From positions 4,712,001 through 4,776,000 of the forward strand of contig QYRS01000002.1 of the NCBI GenBank assembly GCA_006503535.1: DNA of 64,000 nucleotides, in the 5' to 3' direction. Below the pieces are notes generated by a model that searched no databases, was not told the origin of the DNA, and worked only from the letters and a program-made list of their open reading frames with translations. Positions within the stretch are counted from its first letter, which is position 1, and each line of letters opens with the position of its first letter. The position numbers and the translations under genes were made by a program. Of the stretch, positions 34,612 through 46,747 are shown in pieces. This DNA is from Arthrinium phaeospermum. Lineage: Eukaryota; Ascomycota; Sordariomycetes; Amphisphaeriales; Apiosporaceae.

Positions 34612-35924
34612 TGTGCTGTTGGCTGTCTTTTCAAATGTGAATTTGGGTTTGTTCTTGATGGGTATGGGAATTTGAAGGTGATGACCGTGTGTCAAGATTC
34701 TTCGGCAAGTTTATGTAGTCAGTACAAAAGAAAGGCAGATGAAGAGCAGGCTGGAAATACATTAATATAGATGGGAATTCTATTGAAGGGCAAGACAATG
34801 CATTCATCGCAATCTTCTCGCTTTGTTTTGATGCCTTGGCTTCTCTTTTGCTTGACAGGTCAATAGAGACTGGCCTCAGCCACAGCGATTATTTACCAGT
34901 AGGTCAAAGGTCTAAATTATATTAGCCTCTGAAAATAAACACCTTTGAGCGACGCCCCCTTTGAGGACCGTATACGGCCCTTTGCTCTTGAATTGGGCAA
35001 GCAAACAAGCAAAGAGCAACAAAACTGACTTGAGGCAAAGCAGTGGTGTTGGGGGTAGAATGCGGCGCACTTGAGTAAACCTCAGTCGGCGCGGGGTAAA
35101 GCTATTGGCTGACACTAGCTGCCTGGCACGCCCAACGGTAAAAACAGCAGTCAATTGCCATAATGAGTGTTCGTATCTCCTGACACTCAACCGCAGCTTG
35201 TCACTACAGAACTTCTTATATAACTCCTACCATCCGTTGGTATCTCGTGAAATCCCGTTACTGGGTAGCTTCGCAAAGGACCGCATGGACTCATTCAAGC
35301 CAATTGATAATTCAAGACATCAGACAGGTCAAATGATTCCCCAGGCTACATGATGCACCGCAGACTAACGAAGCCCGCTATGAGATGATGGATTCTAAGC
35401 CTCGAAGTTTCAATTGGTCGTGTCGGAAGGTGCTGGTTCTGATTGGCTACCATAGAAGCCATGTGCTCGGAAACGCTGCATGGTGATTGGCCAACCCCCT
35501 TTTTCTGGGCTATTCTTTAGCCCACTTCCCGGAACGCTCGTCATACACAACAACAACAACGGACTTACGTATCACAACAAGGTCCCGAATACCGTGTAAT
35601 TTATCGGAATCCCGATAGAGAAACCCTATGTTTCGTTCGTAAGGAGCCTGTCTTAAGTCCGGCTTAAGATACCGTGTCCGAAATGGCGGGTCGTGGAGAG
35701 ATATTATGGCTGTATCCAAATAGGACGTGCTGCTATGTACCTATAGATATGAGATGTAGTTGGAAATATCAAATAAGGATATGTGCCATCTATAAGTACG
35801 GTCCTGACATCCCTCTGCTTTGGCCAGACCCAAACATACTCCTTTACATTCAAACAACATCACCCCTTAGTCACATTATTCCCGCTGCTTGTTTCATTGA
35901 ACCACCAGTTGGTTTCTGTTAACC
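34612..35924. other. Intergenic, no supported gene
   Basis: About 1.3 kb between divergent genes. A pyrimidine-rich CA leader lies just before the aldo/keto reductase start. Nothing else recognised. Confidence 0.5.
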
Positions 35925-37304
35925 ATGTCTCCTGCACCTATCATTCGAACCTTGGGCAAGAACGGCCCCGAGGTTCCAGCCCTCGGCTTTGGCCTGATGC
36001 TCATCGGTGCACCAGCCTATGGCGCCGTACCCAATGACAAAGACCGGTTCGCCATTCTCGACAAGGCACTGGAGCTTGGTGCCACATTCTGGGACACATC
36101 CGAGTGAGTTACGTGTCTACCACATCCCGCTGTTGTGTGACTCGAAATCGAGTTTTGCATACATATTCAGATCCAATGGTTCTAATCATTGTCTATGATT
36201 CCCAGTCTCTACGGCGACGGCGAACGGTTCCTCAAGCAGTGGTTCCAGCGGACGGGGAAGCGCGACCACATCTTCCTCGCCACCAAGTTCGGTTACGTCC
36301 AGGGCGAAGAGGGCAAGGCCATGCAGTTCGAGTACGACACGTCGTACGAGTACACCAAGAAGGCGTGTCAGGCCAGCCTCGACGCCATGGGCATCGACTA
36401 TATTGATCTTTGTGAGTTGATCCACTATAACATCCAGCGAAAGCAGGATAGCCAAGCGACCAAGTGACCTATGCTAACAGCACAATCTTAAGACTATGTC
36501 CATCAGGTCGACGCTGTCACCCCCATCGAGGAGACGATACGAGCCTTGGCCGAGCTCCAGGCGTAAGTACACCACACTTGTCTCTTTTGATTATTTGGCC
36601 ATCTCCCCCTTTTGCTGTTGTGCAAATGTATTCTTATATCTAATCATGACAAAGTGAGGTAACCTATCACTGAACAATATGTGCAACATAACAGAGAAAA
36701 CAAAATCAAACACATCGGCCTCAGCATGATCTCCTCCGCCACCCTCCGGCGCGCCGTCAAGATCGCCCCCGTCGCGGCCGTGCAGCCCGAATACTCCCTC
36801 TTCGGCCGGGAGATCGAGGGTCCGGAGGGGACGGACCTGCTCGCCACGTGCCGCGAGCTGGGCGTGGCCGTCGTCTGCGCGACGCCCCTGGGCCGCGGCC
36901 TGCTGGCGTCCAACTTCGGCTCCAAGGCAAACGAAAGCGGAGGCGCCACCGACCCGTCCGACCTGCGAGCCAACCTGATGCCGCGGTTCCTGGCGGAGAA
37001 CCGGGCGCACAACGCCGGCGTCGTGGCCAAGATCCACGGGTTTGCGGCGGACAGGAAGGGGTGCTCGGTGTCGCAGCTCGCGCTGGCCTGGCTGCTGAAG
37101 CAAGGGGGCGACATCTTCGTCATCCCGGGCACCCGGCGCGTCACGTATCTTGAGCAGAACTGGGCGGCGAACTGGGTCGAGCTCACCGACGACGAGGAGA
37201 AGGAGCTGAGGCGGCTGGCGGAGAGCTGCGAGCTGGCGGGGGAGGCGCTGCCGGAGCAGTTCTTGGGGCACAGGTTCAGGGATACGAAGGAGCTCTCGTC
37301 GTAG
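35925..37304 (+). CDS. Aldo/keto reductase
   Basis: NAD(P)H-dependent reductase of the AKR superfamily (YakC-like group), acting in the cytosol on carbonyl substrates. Exons are 35925-36103, 36206-36411, 36493-36562 and 36695-37304 (introns 102, 81 and 132 nt), encoding 354 aa. The catalytic tetrad is visible: Asp in DTSDLYGDGE, Tyr in the same segment, Lys in ATKFGY and His in YYVHQVD. Late motifs also fit: SMISSATLRRA, VQPEYSLF, TPLGRGLL and FVIPGTRRVTYLEQN. The physiological substrate is unknown. The nearest neighbours are not metabolic, so there is no cluster evidence. Confidence 0.94.
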
Positions 37305-37566
37305 ATGGATACTGGTTCTTTGCCCTGAGGGGGAGAGAGTTATTGTACTGTTGTGGCTTCGTTGTTGGTTTTGTCACTGTCAAAGATGTATATTTCAACT
37401 CTAGCTCGACCTGCTTTTCTTGTATTGCAAATTGAATCGTACTATCACTACCTCAAACCCCAGCGGCACCCCCATCATTTTACAGAGGACCTTCTACACC
37501 TCTTACTACGGAAGATTACCCGTACACCCCCCACTATGGGCGTTGTCTACGTTAGTACGCGCCCAC

Positions 37567-39401
37567 CTACAACTCATCCCGACCCGTCCCCCCGCAGCAC
37601 CCGCCCTCCTTCTTGCAAGCCCCCGCGCAGCCGACGCTGTAGGCGGCGCTCCAGCCCGCGACGCCGATGCTCGGCTCGCCCGAGTGCTTGCCGAAGTAGC
37701 ACAGCCCCGTGCCCTGCTGCCAGTCGACCGACTGGCAGGCCGGCACGGTGCCGCAGGCCGACATGCACTCCTTGAGGGACGGCATGTGCTCCTTGGCGAA
37801 GTGCTGGACGCCGTGGCGCTTGCAGCAGCTCATGCGGAAGCGCTGGAAACAGAGGAACGTTAGTCGGGGAAATCACGGGGTGGGTGTGGGGATGTGGGAG
37901 AGGGAAAGGTTGGTTGGTGGGGGGCTTACCTCGCCCGAGGGGGTGTCGAAGGTTTGGCCGTGGGCGTGGGGGCACTCGGTGGCGCAGAGGACGACTTGGT
38001 CGTCTTCGGCCTCGATGGTGGGCGGGTCGATGATGTAGGCGCCGCCGTGGATGTCTGAAGTCAGGTTAGGTTAGGTTAGTCCCAGGGTGCGATAATTAGT
38101 GGTGAGGGGAGGCTTGGAAGGGGGAGAACAAAATGATAATAGGCATGTGACCGGGGGTAGGCTTACTCATCCCGCACTTCTTCAGCTTGTTGGGGCCTTC
38201 GACGAAGAGGCGACACTGCCAGCTGGGCGTCCCGGCTTCCCAGGTGACACTGGATATATACGGTTAGTGTATCTATGTAGACGAGACGAAAAGGTATAAA
38301 ATAGGTAGACCCAGTGTCATGACCATGCAATGCCTCCTTCTTTGGGGGCACGTACCTGTTGCAGCCCGGGGTGTCGGCGCAGTAGTTGTAGCACTCCGTC
38401 AGAGTGCTCATGGGGGTCTCGGCAATAGGGGCGTTGCTGTCGAACTCGTGCTGGCACCTGTTTTGCATGTAGGTGCCGCTGGCACTGATGAAGATCTTGT
38501 TATCATCTGTGGAGGGGGGAAACCGCGTCAGTATTACAAACCCGTCCGGCCGGGGAGAAGGGACGACATATTCGCCATCGTACCTTGGGGGCAACGAATA
38601 TCGGTCGAGAAGGTGGTGGCATTGACCATGGACTCGACAATGTTTTGCGGTGCCGCCGGACAGTTGGCGTCAGCGCGGGCGGGCTGCGGGGCTGGCGCGG
38701 CCTGCTGCTGGTTGCGTGCCTGGAGGGGGAACCAGGTGTTGACGCCCGTCTAGTGATTTGGTTCTGTCAGTTTGGGGAACCGGCAACAAGAGAGAGAGAG
38801 AGCTCAAGGGCTCATTCTGATTGACTGACGTACCATTGGAATAGTCTGTTGCCGGTTAGGTTCTGGCCTGGAGGTTTATCATGCGCCAACTAATTAGCAT
38901 GGAGTTGCAACTTACGGGAATATACTGTGGTCAGGATTAGCATCTAAACTCTACTCTAGGGAAACAACTTGTTGCTGTTGATTAGTTCAACTTACCTCGC
39001 TGAAACGGGCGCAGTTCTTCGTGTTCCAATCATAGTCGGCAGATTGGCACTGCGGGTCCTCCGAACAGAAATCGGCACACTCCTTCTGGGAGTTCTTTTG
39101 GGTGTTGTCGATGCGCTTGGCGGTGGTGCCCTGGCCACATTTAAGCTCGAAAGTCACATCGTTAGGGGCCGGGCTGTGTGTTCCAGCAGTGTTCTGTCAG
39201 CTCGGGACTGCATAGAAGAGAGGGGGGGGGGGGGGGGGGGGGGGGGTTGCGTGGAATGACTGTCACATACGTCGTGTATTGCAGGCCGTCGTCTTTGGGG
39301 CAGACGTATCTGATAGGTCTGCCCTTGGAGCCGCCTTGCGCATTCACGGCGCTGACCTGGACGTAGGCCAGGATGGCCACGGCAATAGTGCGGTGCATCA
39401 T
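37567..39401 (-). CDS. Secreted multi-PAN/Apple cysteine-rich protein with micro-exons
   Basis: Nine exons: 39401-39271, 39173-38996, 38924-38916, 38845-38834, 38749-38584, 38506-38356, 38249-38167, 38054-37930 and 37842-37567, encoding 376 aa. A signal peptide (MMHRTIAVAILAYVQVSAVNA) begins the protein. Three PAN/Apple-like modules follow, each with an EC...C...P.C core: KECADFCSEDPQCQSADYDW, LTECYNYCADTPGCN and LKECMSACGTVPACQSVDW. PAN modules bind proteins or carbohydrates outside the cell. Exons 3 and 4 are only 9 nt (YIP) and 12 nt (TIPM), each with clean AG and GT flanks; one long intron skipping both is the alternative. Intron 1 holds a run of 25 G. A related pair of genes lies just downstream on the other strand. 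Confidence 0.8.
39222..39246. repeat. Homopolymer G25 in an intron
   Basis: A run of 25 G on the plus strand inside intron 1 (39174-39270) of the minus-strand PAN gene, so it is poly-C in the pre-mRNA, upstream of the acceptor. Confidence 0.95.
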
Positions 39402-40194
39402 GATGAAGGGCTGATAGTGACTGCGAGAAAGTTGTGAGGGTGGGGTGTGGGTATTCGGATTGTAAGATTGGGCTTTGACAGTCACGGTCTATGGAACTGG
39501 GACGAGAGTGGCTTAATAGTAGGATGCTCGAGTATGAACAAACTTGTCCGATACTTCTGGTATCAAGGTAGAAAGTTTTGTATACCACTGTATGTAAGTC
39601 GGAATATTGTGCTGTGCCGCGCGGTCGAGGACAGGAGGTCTGGACGTCCTCGATCGCCCGCCCAAAAGCAATATTGACTAATAAATCGAGACGGTGACGG
39701 CGCCACCTGCGTTACTCACCGAGCCGTCCGGCACTTGTTTCGGCGGTTACAATCGCTTGCCGCAATGCATGGTATTTGTTGTCAATAGTCTTGGATGAAT
39801 GCATCTTGTTGTGTCTCGTCATGACATCGTTCCGTGAACCACGATCTGAGACCTGCAAGGGATATCGGGATGCGATGCGCCCCAGAGACAGTCAAAAGCA
39901 AATTGGCGGGACAAAACGGTAGCCGGGTTTCATTTTTGATGCAAGGCGGCATAGGTGCGGAAAAAGAATGATGGATCGCCAGACGACAAGTATGCTTTCT
40001 TGACAGAGGCCCGTCGCCAAATAATTTGTCCTTTACCTATACCCTAGCTTGACCAGATCGCAAAAGCTCTCCAAGTCTACTTTTTGAAAACTATTTTGAC
40101 TTCACGCGGTCAATCGATAGAACTTCCCACACAGGCCTGCTCAACTTGAACCCTCCCGTCTTTAGAAATTCACGTCCTTGCTGCTGCAACCAAC
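39402..40194. other. Intergenic, no supported gene
   Basis: About 790 bases between two divergent PAN-family genes; probably a shared bidirectional promoter. Confidence 0.5.
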
Positions 40195-41566
40195 ATGATC
40201 GGCCTCACTTTGAACAGATGCGCTCTGGCTTTGGTGGTCGCCGCCACTCTGGCCAACGCCGTCGCACCAACCCCCGATGTTCGCAAGAAGTGGGACGACA
40301 AGTGTAAAGCCAGTGAGTGCCTGCCATCCAAGTCTATACGAGGAACCAGCTAATGATGGAATCAACAGAGTCGGGCCAGCTGTACTGTACGTGCAACCCT
40401 GGTGGTGGTGTCAACCTGTGATTACAAGACTGTTACTAATAAGAACCAGACATGGTGTTTGATAACAACGGCCGTAAGTAACCACGTTGCAAGACCACCA
40501 TTTCGACACATCGCTAATACACCACAAGAACCCACGGGTACCTGCCAAGCTCCCGGCTACAAGGGCTGCTACTGGGGACCTTACAAAGACCCCAAGACCG
40601 GCCAAGACGGATGCTGCGAGAAGGGAAACGTAAGCCTAGCGACACTTGCCTCCCTTTGCCCCGAGAGAGTTTTAACCCACAATAATGCCACAGGGCGTAT
40701 TCTCCACAGACCCCGTCGCCACCCTCGAAGGCGGCTGCTGCCACGACCCCCTCAAGTGGAAGTACGACACGAGCGCGCAGCAGGGCGGCTGCTGCCCGGA
40801 CAACACCCACCTGACCTGGGACCTGACGTACCAGCCGACCACGCCGCTGGGCCTCTGCTGCCCGCCCGAGCTGGTCACGAGCACCGACCGGGCCACGGGC
40901 CGGAACCACTGCTGCCCGCCGGGGCTGACGCACTCGTCGCACCTGGCCAGCGGGCAGGGCGAGTGCTGCGAGCCGGGCCAGCGCTTCAGCTTCGACGACG
41001 CCGCCCAGAAGGGCGACTGCTGCGACGCCGGCACCGAGTACAAGGTCGATCCCGTCACCGGCACGGGCGGGTGCTGCGCCGTCGGGGTGGGCTACCAGTG
41101 CGATTGCAGCTGCGCGTAAGTCTCTCTCCTACCGTCCGTGTTTCTTCCTTTTCCTCTGACCGTTTTTCCAGTGCGCCTAACCCAGTCACCCCGGGGGGCC
41201 CAACAACCCCAACCCCAACCCATCGGGACCCGCCACCGTCCCCTCGGCGGCGCCCATCATCGCGCCCCCACCACCTGCCCGGGCGTCGGGGGCCGCCACG
41301 TCACGGTCGACGGGGTCGAGTACGAGATCCAGTGCACGCACGGCATCCACGAGCGCTTCAGCGACGTGCGGGACGACCCGACCACCAACGGCCTCGCCGA
41401 GTGCATGCAGAAGTGCTCCGCCGACCCCAAGTGCCAGGGCGCCAACCTGTTCGACAACGGCGCCGACGGCGGCTGCGTCATGATGGGCGACTGGGAGTAC
41501 CCCGCCTCGGGGCTGATTACGCCGGGTACGGATATGCTGTCTTTCGTGCCTATCAAGAAGCGATAG
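40195..41566 (+). CDS. Secreted protein with tandem CC modules and a C-terminal PAN domain (apparent frameshift)
   Basis: Exons are 40195-40312, 40369-40386, 40450-40473, 40529-40629, 40694-41115 and 41186-41566. Exons 2 and 3 are only 18 and 24 nt. The protein has a signal peptide (about 24 aa). It then has at least seven Cys-Cys units spaced about 17-25 residues (GGCCHD, GGCCPD, GLCCPP, HCCPP, ECCEP, DCCDA, GCCAV), a Pro-rich linker, and a PAN/Apple-like end (YEIQC...AECMQKCSADPKCQGANLF). The frame breaks in the linker at the C5 run 41265-41269. One extra C would give IIAPPTTCPGVGG and restore an exact multiple of three (354 aa). I used the second acceptor (AACCCAG, 41185) because it keeps the linker in the natural frame. 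It is probably extracellular; function unknown. Confidence 0.78.
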
Positions 41567-42997
41567 GCGTTTTTGCCTGTCAAGTCCTCCTCGCTGGGTC
41601 ACATCAGCCATGAGGGGGGTCGAGTTCAAAGGGAGTGGGTAGAGCAGAGGTTGTAAGTCAGGAGCTAGCTAGTATTACTGTGACGTCAGGTCATGGAGGA
41701 TGGTTTCAGGGTGGTATGGGAGGTATGGGTAGTAAATTCGGTCTGTTGCGCCATTGCGCTTAGTCAACCATAGTAATAGCACACTCGTTCAGACCAAGTC
41801 TTCAGATGCCTTCTCCCGCTCTCTACCCTCTTGGCATAGAGAAAAGAAAAGAACTCTTCCGCAGACAGGAAGTAATCATGAACTACCATAGTGTCGGTGG
41901 TACAGCATATCGAAACTAATCGCCGTGAAGACTCTTCATAATTTGACAGGCCTCGGTCACGGAGGTTGGGACGGCAGGAGTCGGCACCGGCTAGCCCGAC
42001 TTGTCTGCATAGCTCGCGGGCCGTCCCGAGATCTACGGCTAGTATGTAAAAACAAAAAGTGAAACTTGTAAGCCCCCGCTCCAAGCTAGAGCCGCGCGGT
42101 AGCAGATGGCGTTACGCCACGTCCCCTATTAGTAGAACATTGCATACGCAGCGGTCCATTGGATCCCGTGTCTCGGCGCGCCGTCAATTGAGACGCGGGA
42201 ACGACCGCAGCAACCAGCCTGCCACCTCGGCACTTGAGAGCACATATCGCCTAGCTTGGATGTTGATCTGCCTTCCCGCTCGGCCAGGTGGCTAAGTCAC
42301 TGCACGATGGCTGGCCCTTGATCAGCTGTCTATGCCGAGACCCCCTCGCTTTGCCTCGCTGGCGATCACCGCTAGTGCGACTTGATACGCGGGGTATTGA
42401 TGCGACATGCATTCCTGAGGCTGGCTGAAGAGCCAGGGAAGGAAAGGAAATATGCCGTTTGTCTTGGACCGCTGCGGCCGCTCTTGAGATGGCAAGGATG
42501 CGCAGCTTGGTGCAGCAGCGTAGGGAGCGTTTCCATGAGTGATCGTCAGGATCTAAAAATGCCCGCCTGCTGCAGCGTCGTCTGGAAATCGGTGGCTGCA
42601 TATTTGCATCGAACATTAGATGCAGCCACTGGAAAGCAAGTTCAATACTCCCGAACCCAATCGATTTCGGCAATGCGAGATCAGCAGATCGGAAATGTCA
42701 TCTTGCATGCGAGTAACAAGGGCGGTCAGAAACATGCGGCAGCTAGGCCTACATAGAACTGAATCTCATCGTATTAGTGGCAGCGCATATGCCGCCCTGC
42801 GCCCTTCATGTCTCTACTGGACGTCCGGTATTACGACATGATCCGGGGCAGGCCGCCTACCTCTCTCCTTCTAGCATAAGAGTCCTTGCCTCTTCTTTGA
42901 TGTCGCTGGTTTAGGGACCGTTCATGATATAGTGAATCTATGATCCAATTTGATCCCATCCTACTCTATCAAATATTGTGCCACTTTGACCGCAACC
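41567..42997. other. Intergenic, one possible orphan exon
   Basis: About 1.4 kb. A minus-strand frame at 42030-41764 (preceded by an acceptor-like ACATACTAG) encodes about 88 residues ending TWSERVCYYYG with moderately coding-like third positions. I could not link it to other exons, so it may be a relic or chance. Confidence 0.35.
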
Positions 42998-43981
42998 ATG
43001 CACCCCCACGCCATGAAAGCGCTGTTCGCAGCATGGGCTCTGGCCCAGGTCACCTCGGCCCAGAACGCAAGCCCCGATGTAAGTGGCCCGCCCGTGGACG
43101 CCAGCCTGTAAACCATCCACTAACAATGAGCCACAGGATTTCTGCAAGCAGCAGGGAGCCGACCTGAAGCCGGTCATGGAGGCCGACGGCAGCTTCAACG
43201 GTAACTGCGTCAGGGATAATTCATCAGGTACGTTATATCCCTTCCCGGTGTCTTGATCTTCCAGATGCAAGGCGGTAAGACTGACCCGAGATAGTCTGCC
43301 TCGGCGACGAGTTCACCAAGCCCAAGGGCGGCACCCTCTGCTGCCACGGCGGCAGCGTCATGGCCGTCGACGCGGCCACCAACGACGCCGACTGCTGCCC
43401 GCCGGGCAAGGTCTACAGCAACCGGGCCTGCGTCGACCCGGCGCCGGCCATCAGCTGCCCCGCCTCCAACCAGCAGATCGTGCAGAAGTAAGTTTTTTAC
43501 CATCAATCCAGTCTCTGTGGCCTATGACTAACCGTTACCAAAAAGGAACGGCATCAAGTTCCAGGTCTGGTGCCAGCGCAACATCATCGAGTACACCGAC
43601 CCGTTCGACTGGACCGGCAAGATCTCCGCCGTCATGAACATGAACAAGCGCGGCCAGGCCACGTTCCAGGACTGTCTTGTAAGTGCCTTGCGCAAGCCTC
43701 CAACTTGACCCCATCTCCCGTCCTCTTCATATGCACATATATATGTACGAAGCTGACGGCTCACTCGATGCGCACGAACAGGACATCTGCGCCGCGGACC
43801 CCAAGTGCCAGGGCGCCAACTGGTGGTACGGCAAGGGCCTCTGTGGCATCAACAACAAGAAGCAGGGCGGCAGCTGGTTCGCCCGTGGCGGCGACTACAA
43901 GAACCCCCGGACGTGGCGTGGATGGACCGGAATGTCATCGCCATGGTCGCGGTCCCCAGCGATAGACACTTCACTTTGTAG
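42998..43981 (+). CDS. Secreted CC/PAN protein, shorter paralogue (apparent frameshift)
   Basis: Exons are 42998-43078, 43137-43227, 43295-43487, 43546-43678 and 43782-43981 (introns 58-103 nt), encoding 232 aa if one base is restored. A signal peptide (MHPHAMKALFAAWALAQVTSAQ) leads a domain with two CC pairs (GTLCCHGG and DADCCPPGK). A PAN/Apple-like domain follows (QDCL-DICAADPKCQGANWWYGKGLCGI), very close to the one at 41.3-41.5 kb. The frame is lost at the C5 run 43904-43908. With one more C the protein ends NPPDVAWMDRNVIAMVAVPS..., resembling the family's end and stopping at 43981. Without it the frame runs on to 44045 with unconvincing sequence. Domain content and position suggest local duplication with the 40.2-kb gene. 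Confidence 0.8.
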
Positions 43982-44228
43982 GATTGTCTGGCTTATGAGA
44001 ACCGTCATCGAAACTTATGAGATGTCGATTTTCATGATGAAGTAGAAGAGAACCCTAATCCTTCTAGAGATCAATACCAGGGTACAGTTGGTAAATGCCT
44101 GGGTCGTAGTATCTTAGCCAAGTGTGGAACTACATATGAAAACAGATTGCCACCGCTACTCTTTCGTATAATGAGTGTTAGGTGAAAAAACAAGAAAAGA
44201 GTCCGAGAAGTCTCAGCTTACTAGATCA

Positions 44229-45480
44229 CTACTTCTGAGCGCTACTCCCAATCCATACACATAGCTCGTGCCGTACTTCTTCCTTGTCATGGGTACCTAT
44301 TACTGTTGCCGCTTTCCTCTTCCGCCAAATATTCAACACGTAGCCAGCACAAGTGACAAAACAAAGTGCGCCTTTGGCAAAGACCACGGTCAGGCTGAAC
44401 GCGGCGGCGAAGGGCGGGACCAAATGTAGTCGTGTCTGGACGCTTTTGTAACCCAGTAGACGGGCGAGTATGCAGGATGAGGCATGATGTCCGGCAATAC
44501 AGGCTAGTTCTCGTGGCCCCGCTCGGACTGTACTCATCGACAAACGAATATATTGCTGTTTGTCAGCTTCTATGGCTTAGAAATCACTCGTTATATCTAA
44601 ATCCTCAGGGACACAAGTGGACATCCCCAGGGCAACTCACAGTAGTACATTATAGCACATGATATCCAGTGTTTAAGCATCGTAAGGAAGGTCAGTACAT
44701 CCGCAGTGGTAACGGGATGTGATAATGGTTCGTCCGACTTTGTCTTGTTCATGATGAACATCCTCTCCTCCTCCGTCAGCCACTTTGCTTCGCGGGGGAA
44801 GTCGGTGATGGTGAAGAAGGCAAGGGCAGTAACAACCACCGTCACAACACCCTCAAGAATAAAGACCCAGCACCAGCCACTCCGCCCACGAACTCCCTCC
44901 ATCTCGGCGATGCCGCTCGCGAGCAGGCTTCCAAAGACGCTCCCTAATATGGTGATGCACCAGTAGGCGGTGAAGCGCGTCTGAGACTCTCCTTCTTGTA
45001 CCAGAGGCTGACGAGATAGAAACTAGTGGCCAGGATGCCGCTATAGCTCTGCACGATGCCTTGTGCAATGGTGATGGCCCCGAAAACGAAGATGCTGTCA
45101 GAAAGCCACACATAGGGGGAGAAACCATTCATCTGAATCTTCGAAGGGAACCCGAAGAGTATGTACGGCACGAAGAAGATGGTCAGCGATATATTCGGCT
45201 GCTGCCCCGTGAAACCGAGTTCGACCAGCAGGCCCAGAGTCAGGGCGTTGGGCATGTTCACTCTGTCGAGGAACGCCCCGACGTATATGACAAACAGGAT
45301 GGGCAAGATATGGAAATCGATCCTGTGCAAGAGCCTGGCCTCGTCTACGGAGGGTACCGAAGAAGAAGGTGCCGGAACCGCTCCCGGTCTGATCGGCGGG
45401 TGGGCCAAATCAACCGGAGAGCTGCCATTGCGGCTGTCTCCGTTTGATGTAAGCTTTCCGCCGTTGATGGCGGACGACAT
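44229..45480 (-). pseudogene. MFS transporter (allantoate-permease-like) relic
   Basis: The first 140 residues (LLHRIDFHILPILFVIYVGAFLDRVNMPNA, then FFVPYILFGFPS) clearly match the anion:cation symporter group of MFS transporters. Decay is visible. About 15 residues of a membrane helix are missing in GILATS-FYLVSLWY. One base is lost at KKE/ESQTRF near 44985. The region after MYYC is scrambled. TM8 to TM11 are missing, because PPFAAAFSLTVVFA jumps to the C-terminal tail NIWRKRKAATVIGTHDKEEVRHELC. Such a protein could not form a full transporter. Confidence 0.8.
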
Positions 45481-46747
45481 GCTCTATTCGAAACACGACC
45501 CACCACTGGAACTGGAGCGAGAAAAGTATAATGAGAGTTTAAAGTCACTACGACCTTACAAAAGTAATGTTTCGCTCCCTCTTCCAGGTTTCTTCCTGAA
45601 GGTAACAGAGTAAAACTTAACACTCCAAGGTAGTAGTCTTGGAAGTTATTGGGGTTGGCTTATCTCAGTTAAAGGGAAGAAGCGGGCGGGAGAAACCTTC
45701 GAGAAGGAAAGTACCGTTGGGAGGGAGAAAAAGAAAACGAAAACAGTCACCCACATAGACGGTATATGCATTTGACTGTGTAACAAGAGGTGCATGGCAC
45801 CAAACAATTACTCCTTGATTCCCCAGGCCATAGATGTCGGGGTTTAATAGCCTCTCCGCATCTTTATTTCTCCGGGGCGGGCCAGAGTCGGCAGCTTGCA
45901 GGCCGGTAAAGGTAACGTGGGATCCTCAATCACCCGTCTGCCCAAAGGAGACGGTTTTCAGCTGCAGATCACTACCCACCCATCAGCGCGCGACAAACCA
46001 GAATTGCAGATGCTTCTTAGCAAGCCAGCGAATATGCCGCCAGCCTGCAAAGAGAAATGCAACCTTAAATCCTTACAGGCGTGCCTGACAGTTACCACCC
46101 TCAATATGTGCCCTCCCAAAGTGGGACTAGCAGCATTACATAATGTGACCCTGCTCTGCCCGGTATCATATTGGACTAGAGGTTATTCGCGACTGGAGAG
46201 ACTGCGCGTGCAGATATGCTTTAGTTACCTCACCTTTCCTCCCAGCAAACCCCACGGTCCTGTAGAGTCGCATTCCACTTCGAGGCAAAGTTTACCGTGT
46301 CTCAGTCTTAGGGGAATGTGACCTAACAGCTGATCCTCGATTCAAAGCCTCGTGTATGTGTGTGTCAGGCTGCTTAGCTGAAGGGTCGATTGGCATGGTA
46401 TAAAACGATTTGAAAATTAGGAATAGGCAAGGCAGACTAGGATCTGTAGCTGTCGCTGTGCGATTGCCGCTAGTTATAGGTCAGCTGTAGCATCTCAAAG
46501 CACATTTCCGTCACCTCCATCTCATTCATTCCTCTGGGAGACCTCATCCTCATGAATCACCTGCAAAAGTGGTGACTGGGAATGAACGAGATGATATTAT
46601 TCATGTGACAGAAGTCGTTCTTTCGTTTCCTTTTTCTTTACAACTGTTACCATTCACGTCGCACACAATCAGATACCCCCCATCATCGGCGCTTTGTTCT
46701 TCTCCCATACTGCATTCGCTTGCGCGAGCGCGCGCCAGCCAACCGCG
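45481..46747. other. Intergenic, no supported gene
   Basis: About 1.27 kb with only short frames lacking coding character. The last 200 bases are pyrimidine-rich and look like the leader of the receptor-like gene. Confidence 0.5.

Noticed and set aside
38053..38080. Telomere-like GGTTA repeats
   Set aside because: Only about three units, inside an intron; far too short for an interstitial telomere claim.
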